A DNA stretch of 64,000 bases, taken from the NCBI RefSeq assembly GCF_009688945.1, contig NZ_AP021874.1, forward strand, positions 6,572,001 to 6,636,000, written 5' to 3'. The translations under genes were made by a program, and so were the position numbers. Below are positions 19,049-27,251 of the stretch, in pieces (positions within the stretch are counted from its first letter, which is position 1; the number at the start of each line of letters is the position of its first letter). The stretch comes from Desulfosarcina alkanivorans. GTDB lineage: Bacteria; Desulfobacterota; Desulfobacteria; Desulfobacterales; Desulfosarcinaceae. The notes beneath the pieces were generated by a model. The model saw only the letters and a program-made list of their open reading frames with translations, was not told the origin of the DNA and searched no databases.

Positions 19049-19230
19049 GTGATATTCCATCAAACGGCGACATCGTCGAGGGGGTCGTGACCGCACGGCC
19101 GTGCGACTGCTGCGGGCATCATGAAGTCGGAATCGTCACCGCTGCCGGCGACTATCTCCCGCTCAGGCCCGGCATGCAGGTGAGAATCCTCCGCCAGGCG
19201 GAGGCGGAGGATGATGAGCCGGTGGGGTAA
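19045..19230 (+). CDS. 61-residue protein, unknown
   Basis: Starts inside the stop of the preceding gene (ATGA overlap), which supports it being real and cotranslated. It has one cysteine/histidine cluster (RPCDCCGHHEVG) that could bind a metal, then a short beta-strand-like region and an acidic end. DNA near its 3' end forms a palindrome CCTCCGCC-AG-GCGGAGG. I do not recognise a family. Confidence 0.5.
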   Translation: MSDIPSNGDIVEGVVTARPCDCCGHHEVGIVTAAGDYLPLRPGMQVRILRQAEAEDDEPVG

Positions 19231-19249
19231 TCGGTCAGCCACAAACCAA

Positions 19250-19280
19250 AAAGGGGCCGCTTTTTTAAGCGAGCCCCTTT
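19250..19280 (-). terminator. bidirectional hairpin terminator between tRNA-Ala and the 61-residue ORF
   Basis: Stem AAAGGGGC / GCCCCTTT with an inner GCTT/AAGC pairing. Read on the minus strand it ends in TTTTT right after the tRNA 3' end; on the plus strand a T-rich stretch follows after four bases, so it probably serves both directions. Confidence 0.75.
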
Positions 19281-19291
19281 CGAGTTTTTAT

Positions 19292-19367
19292 TGGTGGAGC
19301 TGAGGGGGATCGAACCCCTGACCTCATGACTGCCAGTCATGCGCTCTCCCAGCTGAGCTACAGCCCC
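19292..19367 (-). tRNA. tRNA-Ala (anticodon GGC)
   Basis: The 76-base minus-strand sequence folds as a full cloverleaf: acceptor stem GGGGCTG pairing with the 3' part, D arm TAGCTCAGCTGGGAGAGC, anticodon stem CATGA/TCATG around loop CTGGCAG (anticodon GGC), T arm with GGTTCGATCC, and an encoded CCA end. GGC reads GCC/GCU alanine codons. Confidence 0.96.
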
Positions 19368-19381
19368 GAAAACGAAAACGC

Positions 19382-19410
19382 AACCTAACAAAATCGGTTT
19401 TTCCTGTCAA
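19382..19410 (-). promoter_or_regulatory. candidate promoter of tRNA-Ala
   Basis: Minus strand: perfect -35 TTGACA (19410-19405), a 17-base spacer and TAGGTT (19387-19382), ending 15 bases before the tRNA 5' end. The -10 is weak but the geometry fits. Confidence 0.55.
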
Positions 19411-19475
19411 CGCAATTTTTCGCTTCCCGGCGACTTCCTGATTTTGACGCCGGGTGCACCCGATGGGAAAGCGTT

Positions 19476-19519
19476 GCCGGCCCTGCCTGCGCGGATGGCC
19501 AGAACAGGCAGGGCCCGGC
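19476..19519. repeat. large hairpin upstream of ppiD-like gene
   Basis: Arms GCCGGCCCTGCCTG and CAGGCAGGGCCCGGC pair over 14 bases with one bulge and a 15-base loop. There is no T tract. TTGACA begins 10 bases later (19529-19534), followed 17 bases on by TAATGT, a possible promoter for the chaperone gene. The hairpin could be a terminator relic or a regulatory structure. Confidence 0.45.
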
Positions 19520-19742
19520 GGGAAACTGTTGACAAAATGTGCGCCAGCACTTAATGTCAATCGTTTGAAAAAATGGGATATTTTGATGTGCCGGGCCAAT
19601 GCTGAAGGGGGCGGCGACGCCCCCTGTCACGGGTGGCGCCTTTTATCGGTTCCGGTGGCAGCAAAAAAAACAGGGAAACGACATATAATATCGGGAGCCT
19701 GCAAGGGGTCCGGTCCAATATCTACAAAAAATGAGGTCGTGA

Positions 19743-21635
19743 ATGCTCAACGTGATGCGCAAACATGCTGGCAGCTGGATGATCAAAGTAGTTCTGTTCG
19801 CTATCGTAATTGTCTTCGTTTTCTGGGGGGTGGGCAGTTTCCGCTCTCGTGAAGCATCCAAAGTCGCCACCGTCAACGATGAAATCATCACGGTGGTTGA
19901 TTACCGACGCGCCTACAACAATATGCTCGATCAGTATCGCCAGCGATTCGGTTCAAGTCTCAATGACGACATGATCGAGATGCTTCAAATCAAAAAACAG
20001 GCCCTGGATCAGCTGATCGACCGTAAACTCCTCCTGCAGGAGGCTGAACACCTGGGGCTGCGGGTTTCCGACTCAGAAATTGCCGATTCGATCATTAATA
20101 CTCAGGTTTTCCAGAACAACGGGTCTTTTGACAACCGCCGTTACCGACGTCTTCTTGCACAGGTGCACCTGACTCCGGAAGAGTATGAAACCGATCAGAA
20201 ACAGGTTCTTCTTGGAGGAAAACTCTCCCGCATTGTCATGGGCGCCGCAAAGGTGTCCGACCAGGAGGCGCGCCAATGGTATGACTGGCAAAACGCCTCC
20301 GTGAGCGTTGACTATGTCCTGTTTGAGCCGGCACGCTACACTGGTATCGACCCCTCCGAAGAGGCGATTTCCACCTATTTCGACGCCAACAAAGAAACAT
20401 ACAAAACCGACCCGATGGTCAACGTCAGATACGTGGTGTTTGAACCGGACACCTACAGGGACCAGGTTACGGTGGATGAAGACGAACTCCTGGATTACTA
20501 TGAGACCAACCTCGCCGAATTCAAAACAGAAAAAACAGTAGAAGCCCGGCATGTGCTGATCAAGCTGGACGCCAACGCCGATGAAGACGCCGACCAGGCG
20601 GCTAAATCCAGGGCGGAAGAGGTCGCCAAAATGGCCCGCGCCGGCCAGGATTTTGCCGAACTGGCCCAGACCTATTCCGAAGGCCCCACAAAGGACCGGG
20701 GCGGTTATCTGGGCAAGTTCCAGCGCTCGCAGATGGTCAGGCCTTTTGCCGACCAGGCGTTCTCCATGGCTGCCGGTGACGTCAGCGATCCGGTCAAGAC
20801 CCAGTTCGGTTGGCATGTCATCAAGGTGGAGTCCGTGGAAGCAGCCTCGACAAAGACCCTTGAGGAAAGCAAGGACCGGATTGTCAAAACCCTTACCGAC
20901 AGGAAATCGAGAAACCTGGCCTATGACACCGCCGAGCAGTTCTACGAAGGCTGTTTTGAGAAGGATGACCTGGTCAACAACGCCAAGACCTTCAAGCTCG
21001 CTGTAATGGAAGCCGGCCCGTTCAGCCGTGTCGGTCCGGAAGTGCTGGGCACGGGCAAAGGGGCCTTTGCCAACGCCGCGTTTGCACTCAAGGCGGATGA
21101 AATCAGCGACATCCAGGATATCGACGGCCGCTACTACCTTATTCAGCAGACGGAGACCATTGACGCCGCCATTCCCGGGCTTGAGACAGTCACTGAAAGG
21201 GTGAAAGCGGATCTGACCAAGAAAATACAGGCCGACAAGGCCAAAGCCGATGCCGATGCAATGGCGGCCGCGCTGAGTGAAGGCGGCGCGTTTGACCAGA
21301 TTGCCGCCCAGCGCGGCGCAACGGTCAAGAATACCGGCCTGTTTGCACGCAGCGCAGCGATACCTGATATCGGCTCCGATCCTGAATTCTCAGAAGCAGC
21401 CTTCCAGCTCTCCTCGGTCGGCGACACCAGCGGGCAGCCGGTAAGGGGCGGAGCCGGCTTCTACCTGATGCGGCTCGCGGAGAGAAAAGCACCTGATGCC
21501 GGAGCTTTCGAATCGGAAAAAGAAAGCATCAGAAGTATGCTTCTCAGGCAAAAACAGAGAACCGTGTTCCAGGATTGGATCGATTCACGCAAAGCCGACA
21601 GCCAGATCATCATCGAAGAGGCGTATCTGGAGTAG
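19743..21635 (+). CDS. PpiD-like periplasmic peptidyl-prolyl isomerase/chaperone
   Basis: A 630-residue SurA/PpiD-type folding factor. It has an N-terminal membrane anchor (IKVVLFAIVIVFVFWGVG), an N-terminal chaperone helix region starting VATVNDEIITVVDYRRAY, then a parvulin domain at about residues 264-360 (VEARHVLIKL ... GGYLGKFQRSQMVRPF ... TQFGWHVIKVE) and a second, degenerate parvulin-like module after 400. Length and topology fit PpiD, which assists outer-membrane and secreted proteins at the Sec exit. No neighbouring partner is apparent. The start is ATG 19743, after a GAGGTCGT sequence. Confidence 0.9.
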   Translation: MLNVMRKHAGSWMIKVVLFAIVIVFVFWGVGSFRSREASKVATVNDEIITVVDYRRAYNNMLDQYRQRFGSSLNDDMIEMLQIKKQALDQLIDRKLLLQEAEHLGLRVSDSEIADSIINTQVFQNNGSFDNRRYRRLLAQVHLTPEEYETDQKQVLLGGKLSRIVMGAAKVSDQEARQWYDWQNASVSVDYVLFEPARYTGIDPSEEAISTYFDANKETYKTDPMVNVRYVVFEPDTYRDQVTVDEDELLDYYETNLAEFKTEKTVEARHVLIKLDANADEDADQAAKSRAEEVAKMARAGQDFAELAQTYSEGPTKDRGGYLGKFQRSQMVRPFADQAFSMAAGDVSDPVKTQFGWHVIKVESVEAASTKTLEESKDRIVKTLTDRKSRNLAYDTAEQFYEGCFEKDDLVNNAKTFKLAVMEAGPFSRVGPEVLGTGKGAFANAAFALKADEISDIQDIDGRYYLIQQTETIDAAIPGLETVTERVKADLTKKIQADKAKADADAMAAALSEGGAFDQIAAQRGATVKNTGLFARSAAIPDIGSDPEFSEAAFQLSSVGDTSGQPVRGGAGFYLMRLAERKAPDAGAFESEKESIRSMLLRQKQRTVFQDWIDSRKADSQIIIEEAYLE

Positions 21636-21691
21636 CAGGCCGCCTGTCGCAAAATTGTTCTCCGGCGCCGGAAAGGAATAATGGGGATGAT

Positions 21692-21943
21692 ATGAAAAAA
21701 CCGCGCGATGCAGTCGACCCAGGCAGTCCCGGCAGCGGATTTATCTCCAAAAAGTGCCCGGAATGTATGGAGTACATGCCGCTGAGCGCGGAAGTGTGCC
21801 CTGCGTGCAAGCTGCCCGTCGGAAAGATCAACAAGCACGGCATGGCTTCCCGGAAAACGGACTGGAAAGGGTATGCGACCGCCATCGCTGCCTGGCTTTT
21901 CTTCTTCTTTTATATCTGGTGGGCGTTTATCAGAGAACAATGA
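21692..21943 (+). CDS. small zinc-ribbon membrane protein
   Basis: An 83-residue protein with two CxxC pairs (KKCPECMEYMP and EVCPACKLPVG) forming a probable zinc ribbon at residues 22-42, then one C-terminal membrane helix (YATAIAAWLFFFFYIWWAF). It starts at ATG 21692, after GGGGATGAT. It lies 56 bases after the PpiD-like gene and may be cotranscribed. Such single-TM zinc-ribbon proteins are common in this group but uncharacterised. Confidence 0.75.
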   Translation: MKKPRDAVDPGSPGSGFISKKCPECMEYMPLSAEVCPACKLPVGKINKHGMASRKTDWKGYATAIAAWLFFFFYIWWAFIREQ

Positions 21944-22227
21944 AAGACCGGGTATGAGTCTTAGGCCGCAGGAGATTCATCCCTTTTTTGGCGTTGGTAT
22001 GCCGCGGGGCCCCTGTAGATCGGGCCGGCGGCATTGCTTCCGACATTCATCCCAGCCACGCCTGTTTTCAAACTGCGGCATTGATATGGACCTCCCCGCG
22101 GTTTCCACAAAAAAAATACTTCCATTCAAAAGCAATCGAATAAAACCCTTTACTTCAACCGTGGATGAAAAATTGCTCAAAACAAGTGTTGACAATAAGG
22201 GAGAAATATAATAGGCCTCAGACTAAA

Positions 22228-22245
22228 TAGCTAAATTTTTAGCTA
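22228..22245. promoter_or_regulatory. palindrome upstream of the histone-like gene
   Basis: TAGCTAAA-TT-TTTAGCTA is an 8-base inverted repeat 30 bases before the histone-like ATG. It could be an operator or a 5' leader hairpin. TATAAT occurs just upstream (22207-22212); TTGACA (22189-22194) is only 12 bases from it, too close for a standard promoter. Confidence 0.45.
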
Positions 22246-22274
22246 AAACCGCTTTAACAAGGAGGCTCGAGCTG

Positions 22275-22748
22275 ATGAAAGATGTTCAAAAGGAACTATT
22301 AGCGATTTCCACTGCGCTATCTTCTCTTGTCAAACAGGTAGAAAAAATGGCTGCTGCCATTGAAAAGGGAAGCGGAAAAGCGGCACCGGCGAAAAAGGTG
22401 AAAGCAGTAAAAAAGGCCAAGGCACCGGCAAAGAAAGCGGCGGCAGTAAAAAAGACCGCGGCGCCGAAAAAAAAGGCCAAGGCCCCTGTGAAAAAAGCCA
22501 AGGCGGCACCAAAAAAGAGGGCCGCAAAAAAGACAGCACCGGCCGCCGCAGCACCTGCGTCAGGGACGACGATGCTTGACAACATTTTTGGGATGATCAG
22601 CAAAAGCCGAAAAGGAATTACCGTAGAACGCCTGAAAAAAAGAACCAATCTCGAAGCCCGGCAGGTGAGCAATGCCCTGTACAAACTGACCAAAAAAGGG
22701 AAAATTGAGACACTCTCCCGGGGTGTTTACATCAAAAAGAAAAAGTAA
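22275..22748 (+). CDS. histone H1-like lysine-rich DNA-binding protein
   Basis: A 157-residue basic protein. The N-terminal 35 residues form an amphipathic helix (ELLAISTALSSLVKQVEKMA), followed by about 60 residues of low-complexity Lys/Ala/Pro repeats (KKAKAPAKKAAAVKK type) and a C-terminal winged-helix-like domain (GITVERLKKRTNLEARQ ... ALYKLTKKGKIETLSRG). The layout matches bacterial histone-H1-like proteins seen in many Desulfobacterota, thought to compact the chromosome. GGAGG lies 10 bases before ATG 22275. A strong terminator follows. Repeat number in such genes often varies between strains. Confidence 0.85.
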   Translation: MKDVQKELLAISTALSSLVKQVEKMAAAIEKGSGKAAPAKKVKAVKKAKAPAKKAAAVKKTAAPKKKAKAPVKKAKAAPKKRAAKKTAPAAAAPASGTTMLDNIFGMISKSRKGITVERLKKRTNLEARQVSNALYKLTKKGKIETLSRGVYIKKKK

Positions 22749-22796
22749 CCTTTTTCACCAGGGTTCAAACCACAGCACAAACCGGCACCAATCAGC

Positions 22797-22850
22797 AAAG
22801 CCTTCCGGTTGCGGCATCCAGACAGATGACGCGGAAGGCTTTTCTCTTTC
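22797..22850 (+). terminator. rho-independent terminator of the histone-like gene
   Basis: Perfect 11-base stem AAAGCCTTCCG / CGGAAGGCTTT with a 24-base loop and a T-rich tail. Confidence 0.8.
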
Positions 22851-22945
22851 ATGACGATCATCCTCCCGCGCATTGCCATTCGCTATCACTGTATTACTAT
22901 CTGATGTGTTCGATTACCCTGTAGCGATCAAGAAAAGGGACATCT

Positions 22946-25897
22946 ATGATTCATTTCTGTACGATTGGATTCACGAGAAGCGGTGCGGTGAGGCGTCTGT
23001 CGGCTGCGTTAGCGGTTTTTCTGCTCATGGGGTGGTGGGCACCCTTCGTGGATACCGCCGCCTCGGCCGCAACACAGCTAGCGGACCCTGCAGGAATCCT
23101 GCAAGGGGAAAGCAAGGGCCGGGCATACCAGACCTGGCCCCATGAAAAAAGTGACCTGGAACCTGATCCGGCAATCCGGTTTGGACGGCTTGCCAGCGGT
23201 TTCCGATACGTCCTCATGGAGAACAACCGCCCGGCGGACCGGGTCAGTGTCCACCTTTATATCGGCGCCGGCAGTCTGAATGAAACCGATGCACAGCAGG
23301 GCATCGCCCATTTTCTCGAACATATGCTGTTCAATGGATCCACCCATTTCCCTCCCGGTGAACTCGTTCGCTATTTCCAGAGCATCGGCATGCAATTCGG
23401 AAACGACGCCAACGCCCACACCGGTTTCGATGAAACCGTGTACGACATCATTCTGCCCACCGGCGATGAGGAGAGCCTGAAAAAGGGGCTGCTGGTGGTC
23501 AGGGATTACGCCATGGGAGCGTTGCTGCTCGAAGAGGAAGTCAAGCGGGAAAGTGGGGTTATTCTCTCGGAAATGCGCTCCCGGGATTCGGTGTCCTACC
23601 GGACCTTTAAAGCCTCACTGGCGTTTGAACTGGGGGACCACCTGATATCCAGACGGCTGCCGATCGGTAAGGCAGAGATAATCAAAAATGCGGACAGAGC
23701 ACTTCTCAAACAGTTTTATGATGCCTGGTATCGGCCGGACAACATGGTGCTGGTCCTGGTGGGAAATTTTTCCACGCCCATGGCCGAAAGGCTTATCCGC
23801 ACACAATTTTCCGATTTCGCCCCCAGAGCGTCAGCCCCGGCGGCACCCGTCCTTGGCACCATCAATCATACCGGCCTGAAAATTTTTCACCACCATGAAC
23901 CGGAAGCGGGGGGGACCACGGTGAGCCTGGAAGTCATCCGTCCCCTCGTGACGGTCCCGGACTCCCTCGCCCTTCAGCGACGGGAACTGGTGGCGGAGAT
24001 GGGGGACCAAATCGTTCAGAATCGTCTTGACGACCGGTTGAAAGCACCGGAATCGCCGTTCACGTCTGCTGCTGTCGGCTCCGGCAGTTACCTGAATCGC
24101 ATCCGCTACGCCGAAATTTCAGCGGACAGCGCCGCTGATCGATGGGAGCAGACCCTTGCCGTCCTGGAGCAGACGCTGCGACAGGCCAGGCTGCACGGTT
24201 TTTCAGAAACCGAACTGGCGCGTGTAAAAAAAGACACCCTGAAAATGCTCGAGAACAAGGTCAGGGAAGCCGCCACCCGAAACAGCACGGCGCTGGCCAG
24301 GGGCATTGTCCGGGATCTTTCCGACGACCGGGTCATCCTTTCTCCCCTGCAGGAAAAAGAGGCCCTGGCCCCCATGATCCACGATATTACATTGGCTGAA
24401 GTCCACCAGGCGTTCAAAGAGAACTGGCCCGACGACCATCGCCTGGTCCTGGTCTCCGGAGACGCCGACTTGAAGACGATATCCCAGAAAGCGCCGGAAA
24501 CGCTGATCCGCGATGCCTTTCTGGCGTCGGCAAGCACCGTGGTCCATCGACCCGAGGTTGAGGCGGTCGGCGCCTTTCCCTACCTGCCGATGCCTGAAGA
24601 TACCGGTTCGATTGTATCCCGGGAGGTGGTGGACGACCTCGGTATCACCCGCATTCGCTTCGCCAACGGTATCCGGGTCAACCTGAAGCACACCGATTAC
24701 AAAACCAACGAGGTCCTGGCCAATCTGATTTTCGGTCAGGGGCAGTCGGCGGAGCCCGGCGGCCTTCCGGGACTTTCACTGCTGGCCGAAGCCACCATGG
24801 ATGAAAGCGGTCTGGGACAGATGGGATCCAATGAACTGGCCCAGGCCCTGGCCGGCAAAAGCACCTACGTGGATTTCAGGATCACGGAAACCCATTTCAA
24901 TCTGTTCGGTGAGACCGTTTCCGGAGAAGTGGAACTGCTTTTTCAGTTGATTTACGCGAACCTCACGGACCCCGGTTTCCGTGAGGATGCACTGGCCCTG
25001 GCCCGTGAGCGATTGCGCCGGGAGTATGGGGCCTTTTCCCGGTCCATCGAGGGGATGATGCGGATCGAGGGGCTGCGGTTTCTGGCCGGAGGAGACAATC
25101 GATTCGGCATGCCGTCGCTGGAGCAGATCCAAGCCGTTCAGCTGGATGATATCCGGGGCTGGATTGCGCCTCGCCTGAACCGTGCCCCTCTGGAATTGTC
25201 CGTCGTCGGCGACTTTGACGAAAACCAGGTCATCGAACTGGCCCGGCGATACCTGGCGGCCCTGCCCCCGAGGGACCAACATGTTGAAGAACCCGTGAGT
25301 GACCTGCCCCGCCTGCCCTCGGGAACGGTCAAGCGGATCGACGTGGATACCCAGATCCCCAAGGCCATGGTCGTTGCCGCCTGGCAGACGGAGGATTTCT
25401 GGGACATAAACCGGACCCGCCGGCTGTCTGTCCTCGCCGATGTGTTTTCCGAGCGTCTCAGGCAGCGGATCAGGGAGAAACTGGGCGCATCCTATTCCCC
25501 CTATGCCTTTAACCGCGCCAGCAGGGCTTACGCCGGCTATGGCGTTTTTCAGGCCTACATCAACGTGGCTCCGGAACAGACCGACACCGTCCTGGCGGAA
25601 GTCAACGCCATTGCCGGCGACCTGGCCCGCAACGGAATTACAGCGGATGAACTGGCCCGTGCGGTGGATCCCATTCTCACCTCGATCAAAGAACTGCGGC
25701 AGACCAACGGGTACTGGCTCAACAGCGTCATGACCGGCTCGGAACGCCATCCCCAGCAACTCGAGTGGGCCAGAAGCTTCCAGAGCGACTATGCCGCGGT
25801 CACCACCGGGGAACTCGCCCTGCTCGCCGCGACCTACCTGACCGATGAGCGCAGTGCGGCGATCATTATTCAGCCGATGCAGAAATCCGGGAGCTGA
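22946..25897 (+). CDS. M16-family zinc metallopeptidase
   Basis: A 983-residue secreted inverzincin (insulinase/pitrilysin type). A signal peptide is at about residues 15-45 (LAVFLLMGWWAPFVDTAASA). The active site HFLEHMLF gives the HxxEH zinc motif near residue 124, and the downstream glutamate is probably in the KRESGVILSEMRSRD stretch about 75 residues on. Four M16 repeats fit the length, with the C-terminal pair inactive as usual. It would degrade peptides in the periplasm or outside. AAGGGA precedes the ATG; a terminator is found 107 bases after the stop. Confidence 0.93.
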   Translation: MIHFCTIGFTRSGAVRRLSAALAVFLLMGWWAPFVDTAASAATQLADPAGILQGESKGRAYQTWPHEKSDLEPDPAIRFGRLASGFRYVLMENNRPADRVSVHLYIGAGSLNETDAQQGIAHFLEHMLFNGSTHFPPGELVRYFQSIGMQFGNDANAHTGFDETVYDIILPTGDEESLKKGLLVVRDYAMGALLLEEEVKRESGVILSEMRSRDSVSYRTFKASLAFELGDHLISRRLPIGKAEIIKNADRALLKQFYDAWYRPDNMVLVLVGNFSTPMAERLIRTQFSDFAPRASAPAAPVLGTINHTGLKIFHHHEPEAGGTTVSLEVIRPLVTVPDSLALQRRELVAEMGDQIVQNRLDDRLKAPESPFTSAAVGSGSYLNRIRYAEISADSAADRWEQTLAVLEQTLRQARLHGFSETELARVKKDTLKMLENKVREAATRNSTALARGIVRDLSDDRVILSPLQEKEALAPMIHDITLAEVHQAFKENWPDDHRLVLVSGDADLKTISQKAPETLIRDAFLASASTVVHRPEVEAVGAFPYLPMPEDTGSIVSREVVDDLGITRIRFANGIRVNLKHTDYKTNEVLANLIFGQGQSAEPGGLPGLSLLAEATMDESGLGQMGSNELAQALAGKSTYVDFRITETHFNLFGETVSGEVELLFQLIYANLTDPGFREDALALARERLRREYGAFSRSIEGMMRIEGLRFLAGGDNRFGMPSLEQIQAVQLDDIRGWIAPRLNRAPLELSVVGDFDENQVIELARRYLAALPPRDQHVEEPVSDLPRLPSGTVKRIDVDTQIPKAMVVAAWQTEDFWDINRTRRLSVLADVFSERLRQRIREKLGASYSPYAFNRASRAYAGYGVFQAYINVAPEQTDTVLAEVNAIAGDLARNGITADELARAVDPILTSIKELRQTNGYWLNSVMTGSERHPQQLEWARSFQSDYAAVTTGELALLAATYLTDERSAAIIIQPMQKSGS

Positions 25898-26003
25898 TGT
25901 GCGGGGCTGAAGTCGGCCGCCAGACGATGGAAACCTGAGAACTGGGCTGGGATAACCCGGGCCATGGGGAAATAAGAATTGGTTTCGGAGTCTATCCAGT
26001 AAG

Positions 26004-26032
26004 AAGGCCGGGGTGATTCCCGGCCTTTTTTG
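26004..26032 (+). terminator. rho-independent terminator of the M16 peptidase gene
   Basis: Perfect 9-base stem AAGGCCGGG / CCCGGCCTT with a six-base loop, followed by TTTTTT. Confidence 0.88.
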
Positions 26033-26117
26033 CATGGTTTCTCAGCCAAAAACGCTTGTCAAACGAACCAAACTGATTAATCCCTGGCTTTTTGCGGTTC
26101 ACGGTTCACGGATTCCA

Positions 26118-27248
26118 TCAGCTGCCGTCCTCCTGCACCTTTACTTCTTCCAGGAGCGATTCCAGCCGGGTGATGAAGCTGTCAAACTGCCACTTTTTCA
26201 CCGAGAACACCCACGGATTCAATTCGCCGTTGAGTTCGCGGGCCGTTTTCGGCGCCGGTGCGTCCGTATCCGGCGCCTGCGTTTCGACATCGCCCGTTTT
26301 TTCGTCTTGCTGGACCGGTTCATCGGCCGCACCCGCTTCCACTTCGCTTTCCCCGGCGCTCACCCGCAGGGTGTAGCGGCCGCCGGCGTCGGCTATGGGG
26401 AAAATGGAAATCTGCCGGCCGTCATAGAGCTGGTAGACCAGGCGGAACGATTCCGATTCGGGCGAAGGCGGATTTTCACCGGCGGGCCTGACGTCGTCCA
26501 GGGTCAGGGGGGAGAGGGCGTCGACAACCTGGTCGATTTTTGCCGGGTCGGCCGTCCTTCCCGCCGGGACGGGGGTCAACCGGGGGGCCTCATCTTTTTC
26601 CGGCCGTTTGAGGGTATACACCGGGGGCCGGGCGTCGCCTGAATAACAGACCACCGACGCCACATCGTCGGCTTTCACGTTCAGGATCTCTTTTCGCAGC
26701 CACTGGGCAGGCGCCGTCTTCAGGAAACGGAAACTGCCGTCCACGAGAAAAATGGTCTCGGCATCGGCTTTTTTCAGATATTGCCCGCCGCTTCCACCGC
26801 CATCAGTTTCACGGGGTTGTCCCAGCGTGACATCGGCGAGGATATTTTCCGATTGATCCCTCAGGATAATCTGCTTGCCGGCACCCGGTGTGTCCGGGGC
26901 GGACGGTGTCACCAGGGAGAGCCGGATCAGGCTCTCGGGCGTCGCGGAAAAGCTGCGGCCGACTTTAAGCCGGGAGAGCTTGACCACCGTGTCCCTGAGT
27001 TCATCGAAATCGGCCGGATATCCATTGCGTTCTTCCACCTGCCACACCTTTTCGCCTCTGACCAGGGTCACCCGGTTTTCAGCATCGGCAATGGTAATGC
27101 CGGCCACCTGGTTTACCGGCAGGTCGGCAAATAACTTGGCACCCATTTTGACCGTTCCGGTCTGATTCTGCTCTCCGAATCGAAGCAGCGAGAAGGCCAC
27201 CAGAACCCCCGCCGCCACCAGCAGTATCAAAAACGTCTTGCCTTTCAT
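26118..27248 (-). CDS. DUF4340 protein, accessory of Gld-type ABC system
   Basis: A 376-residue protein with one N-terminal membrane helix (TFLILLVAAGVLVAFSLLRF) and a large periplasmic region matching the DUF4340 layout: the first beta-rich repeat starts at VNQVAGITIADAENRVTLVRG with KVWQVEE, and a second starts around VKADDVASVVCYSG. An Ala/Asp/Glu/Pro-rich insertion near 300-340 is low complexity. It is the last gene of a four-gene ABC cluster, beginning 3 bases after the auxiliary protein's stop. In related clusters it accompanies GldG-like proteins; its biochemical role is unknown. Confidence 0.82.
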   Translation of the reverse strand: MKGKTFLILLVAAGVLVAFSLLRFGEQNQTGTVKMGAKLFADLPVNQVAGITIADAENRVTLVRGEKVWQVEERNGYPADFDELRDTVVKLSRLKVGRSFSATPESLIRLSLVTPSAPDTPGAGKQIILRDQSENILADVTLGQPRETDGGGSGGQYLKKADAETIFLVDGSFRFLKTAPAQWLRKEILNVKADDVASVVCYSGDARPPVYTLKRPEKDEAPRLTPVPAGRTADPAKIDQVVDALSPLTLDDVRPAGENPPSPESESFRLVYQLYDGRQISIFPIADAGGRYTLRVSAGESEVEAGAADEPVQQDEKTGDVETQAPDTDAPAPKTARELNGELNPWVFSVKKWQFDSFITRLESLLEEVKVQEDGS

Positions 27249-27251
27249 CGA

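Noticed and set aside
22189..22212. TTGACA and TATAAT as the histone-like gene promoter
   Set aside because: Both boxes are perfect but only 12 bases apart, too short for sigma-70 binding.
22275..22748. Eukaryotic histone gene acquired by transfer
   Set aside because: Low-complexity KAP-rich histone H1-like proteins are common in Desulfobacterota; the C-terminal winged helix is bacterial in style and codon use matches the neighbours.
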